A stretch of DNA of 64,000 bases, taken from positions 67,001 to 131,000 of the forward strand of contig JAQGDQ010000203.1 of assembly GCA_030141605.1 (NCBI GenBank), given 5' to 3'. The position numbers and the translations under genes were made by a program. How positions within the stretch are numbered: position 1 is the stretch's first letter; each line of letters opens with the position of its first letter. The DNA comes from Tubiluchus corallicola. Lineage: Eukaryota > Priapulida > Priapulimorpha > Priapulimorphida > Tubiluchidae. Below, piece after piece: positions 11,115 to 22,000 of this stretch. The notes under the pieces were generated by a model. It was not told the DNA's origin. It made no database searches and saw only the letters and a program-made list of their open reading frames with translations.

Positions 11115-12707
11115 ATGACACAAGGGCAAAATGAAACACCAATGACAAGGCTAAAGAACAAAGAAAAAGACGCTACTATGACTAAAGTAGTGATACGACG
11201 CCTGCCACCTTCATTAACAGCTGAACAGTTTCTCGAGCAAATATCTCCTATACCTGAAAACAACTTTCTGTACTTTGTGAAAGGTGATATGAATTTGGGA
11301 CAAAATGCTTTTTCAAGAGCTTACATTAACTTCACTAATGCAGATGACATAATAAACTTCAAGGACAAATTTGACGGTTATGTCTTTATGAATAATAAGG
11401 GTGACGAGTTTCCAGCAGTTGTAGAATTTGCCCCATTCCAAAAAATTCCAAAGCAGAAGCAGAGAAGGAAGGACACTAAAATTGGAACAATTGAGGAAGA
11501 TTCTGATTATAAAAAATTCTTGGAGGAATTGAGTAAACCAGCAGAAGTTGTCATTCCAAGTGTAGATAACTGGCTGGAAGAAATTGAAGCAAAGGAGAAA
11601 CTGCAGAAAGTTGGAGCTGCAAAAGTGACCACACCACTAATTGAGTATATTAAACAGAAAAAGTTGGCTAAGATCAAGCTGCGAGAGGAAAGGAGAGAGG
11701 AACGGCGCCGTAGGGAAATAGAACGGCAAAAGTTACGCGAAAAAGAACGGCGCCGGAAACGTCTTGAGAAAGAGAAAGCTATAGTTGAGAAGGAGCGGCA
11801 GCAGCGATTTGAACAAGAAAATGCTAAACAGCTAAGGAAGTCAGGAACAGTAGAAAAAAGTGGTAAGTCGTTTACGACAAAATCAAACTCGGGGTCAGAA
11901 AAGCGAATGGAACAAAGCAACAGTGGTAGAGAGAGAGAATCATCTAAAAAAGGACAAGGTGACAATACACTTAAAGATAAATCACAAAAAGATGGTAAAA
12001 CCGATTGGCAGGAAAGCGAGGTGCACAACGACAGTGTAAACGATAATGCCAATGAAAACTATAGGAAAACATACAGCGGGAATAGAAGGGATTATAAAAA
12101 CAAGCAAATGGCTGATGGTGATGATCAGAGTTATGAGAAAAGTCGAAAAGAATATGATAAAAGTAGAGGAGACATTGGATATCAGTTTGAGAAAGAAAAG
12201 AAAGATGCTGAGAAGAAAAATACAGAAAAGGGCAGGCTTGAAAAAGAAGAAGGAAGCAAAAAGTTTTATGATGAGCGAGATGGATCTGAGGAAAATAAGC
12301 GAACAAGAGGTGGATTGGGAGACAAAAGATACGATCGAGGAAGAGTGAATGAAGATAGAAAAAAATCAGAGAAAAGTGAAAATATGGATAACAAGCACGA
12401 CACTGGAAAGAGACCAGATGCCTCAAATGTAAAGTTTGACTTGACTGGCAAAGATGAAAAGAAAACTTCTGAAGTGCAAAGTAGTGGTGAAAGTTTTGTC
12501 TCGATGAACAAAAATCCAGTGAAAAAACCGAATGACCAGAAAGGAGAAGTTAGCAGCAATGAACAGCAGCGAGTTAGGAAGCCTAAAAGACCTGACCTGC
12601 CCAGATACCAACCAGGACAGAGATCACGACAGATGGCTACTATGGAAGAAACTGCTCAGAGAACCAACAACAATTCTAGCAATCAAACTGCAACATCAGA
12701 AAATTAA
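11115..12707 (+). CDS. UPF3: UPF3, nonsense-mediated mRNA decay factor
   Basis: The 530-residue protein is the UPF3 (UPF3A/UPF3B) family bridge between the exon junction complex and UPF2/UPF1. The Smg4/UPF3 RRM-like domain spans about residues 23-120: KVVIRRLPPSLTAEQFLEQI, then FSRAYINF, DKFDGYVFMNNKG and VEFAPFQKIPK. Next come DTKIGTIEEDSDYKKFLEEL and the highly charged REERREERRRREIERQ helix (about 190-240), then a long Lys/Glu/Ser-rich disordered stretch. Near the C-terminus, KRPDLPRYQPGQRSRQ (about 493-508) is the exon-junction-binding motif, so the protein is complete at both ends. I chose the ATG at 11115; an ATG at 11105 is out of frame and opens a nine-codon uORF overlapping this start. 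No intron interrupts the coding region, unlike vertebrate UPF3. It lies 1.8 kb downstream of SNF8 on the same strand. Confidence 0.96.
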   Translation: MTQGQNETPMTRLKNKEKDATMTKVVIRRLPPSLTAEQFLEQISPIPENNFLYFVKGDMNLGQNAFSRAYINFTNADDIINFKDKFDGYVFMNNKGDEFPAVVEFAPFQKIPKQKQRRKDTKIGTIEEDSDYKKFLEELSKPAEVVIPSVDNWLEEIEAKEKLQKVGAAKVTTPLIEYIKQKKLAKIKLREERREERRRREIERQKLREKERRRKRLEKEKAIVEKERQQRFEQENAKQLRKSGTVEKSGKSFTTKSNSGSEKRMEQSNSGRERESSKKGQGDNTLKDKSQKDGKTDWQESEVHNDSVNDNANENYRKTYSGNRRDYKNKQMADGDDQSYEKSRKEYDKSRGDIGYQFEKEKKDAEKKNTEKGRLEKEEGSKKFYDERDGSEENKRTRGGLGDKRYDRGRVNEDRKKSEKSENMDNKHDTGKRPDASNVKFDLTGKDEKKTSEVQSSGESFVSMNKNPVKKPNDQKGEVSSNEQQRVRKPKRPDLPRYQPGQRSRQMATMEETAQRTNNNSSNQTATSEN

Positions 12708-14138
12708 AATGCTGTTCAGTAAGGCCAGTATTATAATTGCACCGTTCAATTTGTGTTATCTTTTCATCTCTTTTGAAGCATGAACAGTCTGAACTTTTTT
12801 TAAATTGTTTTTTGGCAAACAAAGAAATTTGTTTTTATTCAAACAAAAATAATTGATTTTTGTTCATTTACAGGTCAACAAGATGACTACACTTATTTTG
12901 CTGATGCCTTTTCTAACAAATTCTATGGAGTTTGTTTTCACAAATCTTGTATATAGAACTATGAAAATTTGGCATTTTTAGAACTATTTTTTACTTTGAA
13001 ATATACCAAACAATGTATATGCAGTTTATTCATCTCATTTAAATGTTTGTGCCATTTTGCAGAAATCAGTCAAACAAGATTTCGGTGTAAATAATTTATT
13101 TTTGGCCGACAGAAGGAAGTTTCAGTCTTCTTATATGACTGCTGGTAAGATTGCTTTCTCTTGTTTTAGTGACACTGTTGTGTCAAAATTAAAGCGAACA
13201 TAAATAGAAATTTTGACATTACAAGCTGGTAAATTACCATTCAGCCCACAGGTATTAATGTTGACAGGGCCAGAAATTTGATAATTATCAAAGATAATCC
13301 TCCAACATTAGATAGCGCATCAGGGATGAATGCATACTCTGTGAAAAAACAAAACAGAGAATGGCAAATGAGATCATCCAAAAACTGTTTACTAGTGACC
13401 ACACATCCATTTTCTAACTAGCTTTAGTACTGCGTAACTTTCATAACCATGCATTACACCGAGACTTCTCAGTTATAGCGTTCCAATGAAAATGATGGAA
13501 AGTTTACAATAATAAAAAAGTTTTTGTATGAACATCATAATACATTATACAGAAGATCAAAACCAGAAAATAAAAAATTTATTTAATGTGGGTTCTGGTA
13601 GCCAACATACATCACCAATAACATCAGCCATATGGCTATAAATTAGTAAAAATCGCCAACACAATTCGAACACATAAATGTAAAATCAATGAAAACCAAT
13701 ATAGCACTGTTTACAAAAAGAATAATAGAAAATAACAAACAGTAATGAAGAACAAATAAAAATATATACTACTAGCTATAGAGTTTTGTTTCTTGATAAA
13801 CTGCATACTTTGACCCATTTGAAGTTTAGCAAATTTCTTTCATTCTGAGACAATATCTATTACTGTACATGCTTTTTCATCGTACTCCGTTTGGCACATT
13901 GAGAGTTGGTATGGTCGTCTACACTCTAATATGGTGAAACTGTGGCCTAACTAAATATCAAAAATGAGACACTGAACCAGCAGAGGCGTCTCAGTTGGAT
14001 GTAACCTTCCTCAATGGTGAACAGACAAACTGACTAGAAGCAAGTTCTTGACAGTCATTCCATTTATTTACTAAACTGATATTTATATAGGAAATCAAGA
14101 TAACTAGTAGTAGTACTGCGAGATAAGAATAATAGTAA
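12708..14138. other. UPF3 3' region and spacer
   Basis: AT-rich, with AATAAA at 13511-13516 about 800 bases after the UPF3 stop. No gene or clear repeat is visible. Confidence 0.45.
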
Positions 14139-14140
14139 AT

Positions 14141-14333
14141 ATTTATAGTTAAAAGCAACACAACTTTATTAAAACTTTACATTAAAAAGTTAAAATCATG
14201 CCAAACGTTTTGACAGGCTACTACTGTCATCATCAGTGATAAACAAATAGCAGCAGCCTGTCGAAACGTTTGGCATTATATTAACTTTAATGTAAAAGTT
14301 TTAATAAAGTTTTGTTGTTTTTAACCATAAATG
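14141..14333. repeat. Long inverted repeat: two tail-to-tail copies of one repeat family
   Basis: Arms of about 79 bases (14141-14219 and 14255-14333) are inverted copies around a 35-base centre. Landmarks are CCAAACGTTTTGACAGGCTA on the left and AGCCTGTCGAAACGTTTGG on the right, followed by ATTAACTTTAATGTAAA..TTTTAATAAAGTT. On the - strand the centre reads CTGATGATGACAG...CTGTCAAAACG, a pattern with some likeness to the core of a hammerhead ribozyme (CTGATGA, stem, GAAAC). No protein is encoded. Confidence 0.75.
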
Positions 14334-15741
14334 TTTTTAAGTTCCTGTAATAAAAATTGACTTCATAAATATGTTTTGTAAATTGTTTAACAAATGGGAA
14401 AGTACACACCACCAGAAGCATCACACTCACAGATGGATGAATGCACTCCATGTGCTGCGAAAAGTTAATCATGCATTTACTTTAAACTATTTACAAAACA
14501 TTTTGAAAAACAGCAGTATCAGAGGATGCAGTTATGGTTAATAAATTCTCAATTAAAATACGTTATCACAAAATTTAAGCAAGCTCATTTTTCTTGAATT
14601 GCCTCAGAAACTCAAAGTAACTGTTTTTCAAATATTATAAACTTAATTTCGTGGTCGCGATGGGATGAGAAGCTCCAGACAGGACTGAATGTTCGGGAAT
14701 GGATTCAAGATTTGAAGGCGGTTTATAGGGTTGGAATTAGAACTACCCAAGCCCTAACACCTCTAGACTAGACCTTTACCTTGTGAAGATAAGTTATGCA
14801 TATGTAGTAGCTCCATGCAAGATGAGCAATATGTTGTAACACTTTGCGAATTGACTATTTGCGAGAAGCTCAATTTAAAATTTCACTAATATTGAAGAAC
14901 TTTTCTTTATTAAACCACTACTTTTTGGCAAATTTAAATACAGATGTTTTAGGTCTGCAGTCCAGTTTGAAATGTTTACATTAATTATTTCTTGGAATGA
15001 TAGTTTTGTCATTTGCTTTGTTATTGAAATTGTACCGAGAAATTTTCTTGGTCAGTTTTTTGACACTAAACTTACTACTTCTACTAACAGCTGCTTTAAT
15101 TTGAGCTAAACATGAAAGTTCAGATTAGGAGTCTGCAAGAAAGATGTGTTAACAGACACCAGTTAGGTTAACACTTAAACACGTGCTAATTCCAACCTTA
15201 TTCATTGTGACTACTCAGCTGTGTGAATCACGGTTAACATTTGTTAAGTGTGAATAACCATTAACAAACATATTAACATGCAATTTTCTTACACAAAGCC
15301 AAGTAATTAATGCAACAAACAGCTGACTTAGCCATGGTAACCTAAAATTAATAAACCGACCTATATATGAGACTATTAAGACATAAACATAGGATTAGCC
15401 CTTTTAAGCCATTGTTACTAAAAACTAAAGTACCTGAAGACTTTACCTTTGATTTAATTGTAGCACTTTAGTATTGATTATTAACTACAAGACATCCACC
15501 CTTTTCACTTAAATGTTCTTTCTTGCTGACAATTCTGTCAATTTTATACACTTCCTTCAATCACTTGTAGCATGAAACCAAATGTCTAAAAATACCATTA
15601 AACAGTCTAAACAAAATACCCCCTATAAAATACAATAGAGTACATATAAAGTATAGAATTATAATCAATAACATAATTGTATAAAAATCTTTCATCTGTT
15701 TGTATTAATAACTCAGAAAAAGTTAAGAACAGTTGAGTGGT
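14334..15741. other. Downstream of EDEM1; probable 3' UTR and spacer
   Basis: No protein frame that I recognise. The EDEM1 transcript must end here; on the - strand the only clear AATAAA I see is near 14905, so the 3' UTR may be about 1 kb. Confidence 0.35.
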
Positions 15742-15978
15742 TTACTGCTCAGCATCTGAATCAGAGAAATACCCTGCCTTTAACAGACAGTATATTACTA
15801 GGTTTGTTATAAATGACGTTGTCATGGAAACTGTAACAAACAGTAGGTAATTTTCTGGAAATAGTAGGGTGCGCCAGATAGGCAGTCTTACATCTTTGTC
15901 ACCAGGTGGTGTATTTACCGTGAAACTGTTTTCAATTTTAATGCTACTCCAAGGTGTTCTAGATTTCACTGATTGTCA
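15742..15978 (-). other. Candidate stop-codon readthrough extension of EDEM1 with a transmembrane segment
   Basis: The EDEM1 TGA (15978-15976) is followed directly by CAA TCA, which matches the CAR-YYA hexamer known to promote stop readthrough. The same frame stays open for 77 codons to TAA at 15744-15742. The extension has a polar part (SRTPWSSIKIENSFTVN), then a hydrophobic run of about 23 residues (YLLFVTVSMTTS...NLVIYCLL) fit for one membrane span, and a short tail ending SDSDAEQ. Its codons look more like protein-coding sequence than the AT-rich flanks. If read through, a lumenal EDEM1 would become a type I membrane protein with an acidic cytosolic tail. That is inference; the open frame and hexamer are seen directly. 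Confidence 0.55.
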
Positions 15979-16062
15979 TAAGCCAACTGAATTTTCCAAA
16001 ATATCCCAGTAATGACTTTCCAAGGGGATGAAAAATCGCCTTTCTAGTGGCACTTCATCACA
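15976..16062 (-). CDS. EDEM1: EDEM1 exon 12 (last coding exon)
   Basis: After a strong acceptor (tttcttttctacag), 28 codons read [20 protein letters not shown] and end SVGL before TGA. This matches the C-terminus of vertebrate EDEM1, which also ends at GL or GLI, so the stop position appears conserved. Confidence 0.92.
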   Translation of the reverse strand, partial: CDEVPLERRFFIPLESHYWDILENSVGL

Positions 16063-19000
16063 CTGTAGAAAAGAAATAAATTTGAACTTAGGAGAAAAAT
16101 GGATAAAAGTAAAAGCAAAAATATAATTTCGTATTCCTGAATTACCCATAAGCAAGCATCATAACAATTATTTAGAATCGTTAAGAACAAAATGCCCTTA
16201 AGAACTAAGATTTTACAGATCACCGTGATAAACAAGTTTTCTCAGTTCACGAGGCCATTGGAAGTATCTTAATTCTTGATATCACAATTTTCAGTTGCAT
16301 TGCAAGACAGATGCAAAAATATGCCTCTGTGCAATTGAAGACGTTTCACTGAGTATTGAAAATTTTCTAAAAATAAAATTTATTTGGCAACCTTTTCAAA
16401 AAACATACAAAATTGAATAAAATGGTTGTATAATTTTTGGCCTGCATTTTTCTGAGATTTTATCGTGGATTCTTCTACCAAAAGTAATGGCGAGGCCTGG
16501 AATTAGAAGAAGAGAAGCCTTAGCCTCTCCTACTCATGAGATCCCAACCATCCCCATCACTACAAAAAAACCGAAGAGTATTTTAAACAAAATATAGTGA
16601 AGCCAAAAGTGATGACTGTTGTTTAATATTCACAGTTCCTTCTCTAAAAGACGTAAGGCCTTTTAAATAATGTAATGAATAAAAATACATACATACTAAA
16701 AGAAAAAACTGAACCATTTTTTCAATAAAGGAATCTTTTAACATTTTATAGAATAAGTACCAATTTTTGGAAAATTTAAATTGTAAATTTGCTGTTAACT
16801 TTAAACTTTATTGCTTATTTACTAACAAACTGGTCAGGATTATCTGACAGTGACAGTATGACTACTTTACATTGTCATTAAATCTCAAAAATCTGTCTCT
16901 CAAAAATAATAAAAATTTCTCGCTTAATACACAATCTTCAACTGATACATATCTGCTAATTAAAGTTTACTCAGACTCAGTATATAACACTTTAGGGTGA
17001 TACTTACTGACAACCTGAAGTATTCCACATTTTCATGCCAATAAATTTAATTTCAGTGTAATTAATGGAAGGGAACAAGCTGGTTGGCTGATTATGATTC
17101 AATGGCTGAGGTGATTTGGTTCCACACAGAAATAAAAAAGATGGCCATAATTGGAGGCATATTAAAAAATTCCAAACTTTGGCACCGACTCTTTTAGGTA
17201 ATTGTCTAGGGTACTACAGTACCAAGTTTTAATTTCTCTACCTTGGTGATTTTTGAGAAAGAAGCCAGCAAAGCAACAATTTTAGAAGTTTTGGCTATCG
17301 CTAGACACACAGTGGTCACCATGACAACCAAATGTTTTGCTGCCCAACTAGAGCAACCCCACCTGCTTTTGTTTGGAATCAGATCAGCAATTTCCGAAAA
17401 GTAACATATACAGATAGTTAGGCAGAATAAATCACAGATATTCCTAAATCACAGACATGTAATGAAAATTCCCGGAGGCTTGTTTAAAGTTGGCAGCAGG
17501 TGTAGGAATGACTCATGGCAGTGAATATTATACACCTTAGCCAGAGGACCATCTAAATTTTGAGGCCCTTGGCTTCATTGTATATAGCCTATATTGGCAT
17601 AACAATACTTTATGGGCCTCCGCAAAAAATAATCCATTGGACGCTACAGGCTCCTTATCAGTCAAAGGTAAAATTTCACGACTTGTTCATGCATTTACAA
17701 ATACCTTCATACATTTGTGCTGATTGACACATATACACAATTTATTCCAAGGTAGATTTACCTACTATAAAATGTTAATATTTACAAGTTTTTTACGTTG
17801 AACGTTTTAAAGCTATCATTTGCACAAGGTTATTAGGATGAGATCACATAATGCACTAAAAGAATTATATACAGTTTTAACATCAGTAAAGTTACTTACG
17901 TTGTTTTCTGAATTATTCACAATTTTGGCATCAGTAACTCCATCTATCACTGTTAATACCTCCTCTTTTGAATATTGACTTTTCATTTCGCCTTGCCAGG
18001 GCATCTTGCGAAATTCTCGTTGTACGGGGAACAAATGTCCTTCTGTCGTAAAGATGTAGTTAAGCGCATGCTTATTCACATGATTGTCCACATCAAACAA
18101 CTAAAACAAAAAATTAAAATTAAAGAATAGCTTTAGTTTCCTTTATTTCACTTCTCACTAAGTAAAAACGCTGATACAAATGCATGAAATGAAGGACAAT
18201 AGAGGCATAGAGGTCGATGGAGCCAATTTGCAATTTCTCAGCTCATTTAAAATTACGAGATCGAGAATCAACCACCAAACAACTGAAAAATTAGGTTGAA
18301 TTTTGGTTCAATTACAATTACATGTGTGTCAGTGCCCTCAATACCCAGCACAAAGTTATTCAATTAGCCTATAAAAGTCCTCATAAATCTTTGATTCTTC
18401 TTGATGTAGAAATGAAATCAAATTAGTAAAAAAACTTCCAATAAAATAACATATAAGTGCAATATGTACCAGATATAAGTATTTACAAGTTTCACTCAGA
18501 AAAAAACTTTCCATACGATCTTCCAAAGACATATCATCAACATCATGTATGGTTGCATATCCACACCTGAAAATCAGAAAAACGTTATTTCATCTTCAAG
18601 GGATGACGAATGCCGTTATACAGGGTGTTTCAAAAGGTCAAAATACGTTATGATTTCTAATTTTCTTTTTTACATTTTTGTACAATCCCAGCAAACTCTT
18701 ACATGAATCAAAAGAGGCTTTGGCAATTCCTTTTATTTATTTTTTGACTGGAATACCATTGCTATGGCAATAACAGTAATGTTAGAAATGTGGTGCAAAT
18801 TTTCTGCCTGCCAAAAGGACTAAATTCCACAACATTCTTTCACAATTAATAATGTAGTTTTCCAGTGCCACTTTGCCTCACCACTGATGGACTGGAAGTG
18901 ACTTTCTCAATGCAAAGTAAATTACTGGTCTCTGACTGTCTTGAGGTCCTTGAATGAGGTGGTAAAATTAGGAAAGTCTATTAGTGCAGTAGTTCTTTTC

Positions 19001-22000
19001 AGATTTTTGTGCAACTTGACTAAAAAATATTGACAAAGTTTTAGTTTATCTGTACTAATTTCTGCTTTGGATTTGTTTGTTGAAAATATAGAAATATAAA
19101 GTAAATACTTACTTCAGAGACACCCTGTATATAAGCTATTAAAATACACTCACTACAATAGTTACACAGATTACAGTATTTAAAATCTACAGAACCATGA
19201 TGGAAAAAGAACTCACAAAAGTTATGCTGAAGATTTTTTTGCACGGTTTGGCATTTAGCAAGACAATACCTGGTACTTAAATGGACAGTTCTAGAGGAGC
19301 TTATGAAAGGAAACAGTGACCCACCATCTGATGTATGTATAACCACCTTCAACAAAATAAATAAATGGGGAGCCACAATACCAGATGAAAATGTCCAAAA
19401 AAAGCAGTTTTCTCAGCTGCCACCTGTTCATTTGTTGACCAGGTTCAGCATCGCTTAACCCAGGAGTTTTACCCTTCTAGAAAATAAGGAACGAGTATTA
19501 ATACAGAATGTAATTGATAAAAAGTTGTCTAAAAACATTCTAAAGGAAAGTAAATGAAGCATGCTGTATACACATCCGATGTGGCCGAGATACCTCTACT
19601 AGTTCATTAGAGGAGGCTATCCTTGCCAATAAGGCAAGCTTCTGCCATGCTACAAACATTTCATCAAGTGGCCTGCCTTTCTGTACTTTACTACATGCAG
19701 TGCACTGAAGTGTGCAAAAAAATTTTAACTTCATTTTTATAAAAATCAAAATACATCTCAACTGTATAACTTCATAGACTTTGATGACAAAGTAAGTATG
19801 TAAGTAAATGAATTTCAAGTAAAAGTAATGAGGTAATTAATTAATACTTATTAAAATGACAAATAATTTTATTAACGTTAGCAAATGTCTTTACCTGAGA
19901 TGCACATTTTTTAAATATATTTGTGGACATTACTTGACATTATTCGACGACAACAGTAACAGTTCTTAGACAAAATCATTAGCATTTATTTTTAGCACTG
20001 TATTTAGTCAAATAAACATTTATACACTTCTGTTGTACAGATATACCCGGAATGAAACATTTTTCTGCACAAAAACGACCTCGGCACATCAGTACTACTC
20101 CTACTAGCAAAACTGATGAATTTACATACTAGCAAAACTGACGAATTTGCAAAAAGTTTCAGAGGCGACAATTTCAGATAGAGTGACGGGCCTTACATCC
20201 AGCACAATGGTTAGAACACAAAAGAAGGGGAACATGAATGCAGGCTATACTTGCTTCGGTCCTACTGAAGGATACAAAAAGACCATAATAGACGATTAGC
20301 ATAACTATACACAGGAATTGAATATACGTATTTTAATTATACCATTAACATTTATGTAACTATATGCAATTATACAATCTACGACAACTAACCCTCAAAA
20401 TATTAATTAATTTTCATCTGTTCTTCTATTAAAAAAAATTTCAACTTCATTGTGGTGCTTACTTTGTTTTCGTATACTTTTCCAAATTGAGCAATATTTC
20501 GCGACCAACGTGCAAGTAGAAAGGATTTTTTGTAGCCTGATATAAAAGATATGTTGATTCCACCAGTTCTGGCCTTAAAGGATAAAACCTAAAATAAATA
20601 AAAATGCCAAAAACAAGCAACAGAACAGCTGATGAAAATAGTAGTGATTTTGCTGGTCTATGTATCTGCATGTAACACGCACGCACGCACACACATAATA
20701 TATATATATACATACATAATATTGTTACGAAGGCAAAATGCCATTTATTTTCACTTGCCACCCTCACATTGTGATGGCTCGATCCATTATAAAACGTTTG
20801 CATATCAGCATAACATACCAGGTATAAAGCTGCTGGTATAAAATGGCCTTGTCAATTCAGCAGGTATGGACACGTGCTTTTACCTTCACAGCACCTCTTC
20901 CACAAGCAAAGACCACCACAATGAGGTACAAAGGATAAGTTTACTGGCGAGAGATTTCTACAAATCTCTGTCTGCCCTTATGCAGCTGACATACAACACA
21001 CATATCCATGTATCCATGAACAAAGAAAGTTCATCATCATCTTGGCATTGAATCCAAACCATTCAGTATCTGAAATACGAAGGAACAAACCGACCAGGAA
21101 GCGACCAATCAGTGCCCCTGGTGGTGAGGAACCAGCATCGTTGCAATATATATATATATATCAATCCGTGCTTATCTGTGGCATGAAAAGTTCAACTCAA
21201 AGTTTACATGAGTCGTTTTTGTTTCTTTGAAGAAAGGCGGGATTAGATTTTCTTAATGTAAAACAAAAACAAAGCTTTATAAACTGCTGTGGCTTCTCTT
21301 TTATCTGGCAGCAATTCCTATCATACATATGTGGGATCATACCTGACTTCAGGGATTTTCATTCGCCAGTTATATCGTTCTGGTAGTACACCATATCGCT
21401 TCCATATTGAATAGTAAAGAGCATGAGCACAAATTGCCTCCTCTATGTCACCATTAAGTATCTGAAACACGTATCAAAACAAAAGTTACAGCAATACAAT
21501 TCAAATTATTCATAATATTAGTGACTTTTCTGCAATTTATAATGTATATATTTGCTAAACATTGATTATGTATTTAGTTTTTAAGTTTTAACATAAATAG
21601 GGTAATATACACATGTACACAAAATCTATCTGAAGCAACTGATGTCTAGCAAAAGGGGTGCCACAAAATTTGCAATAAAATATTTGCGGAGATAAATAGG
21701 GTATGCTATTTGTTGGTAAAGTTTAATTATGTAATGGCCCAGGACTTGAGGATAGTACAACATCTTTACAAAGCAAAGCAACAAGATATTTTTATTTAGC
21801 AGAGTATTCTGCAAACTGAGATCTGACTCCAGCAATAATCATTTATTTACTATAGGATTTAGAACCTAACTCATTATCAAGGATAATGCTCTAGGATGAC
21901 GCACTAAAAGAGAAGGAAGGAAATAATGGAATAGACATGGAAAGGGCTTAGCTATTGAAGTTAAAAAACACCAAACCTAGCCAATAGTAGCATCCATTGT

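Noticed and set aside
11105-11134. ATG at 11105 as the UPF3 start.
   Set aside because: It is out of frame with the protein and reaches a stop after nine codons.
15969-15978. Alternative splicing into AATCAG|TG as the source of the EDEM1 extension.
   Set aside because: Exon 11 ends on a codon boundary, and this acceptor would need one extra base to reach the extension frame; an intron wholly inside exon 12 would be only about 19 bases.
15976-15978. Selenocysteine insertion at the EDEM1 TGA.
   Set aside because: No known selenoprotein in this family, and I see no SECIS-like structure by eye; the CAR-YYA context is a simpler explanation.
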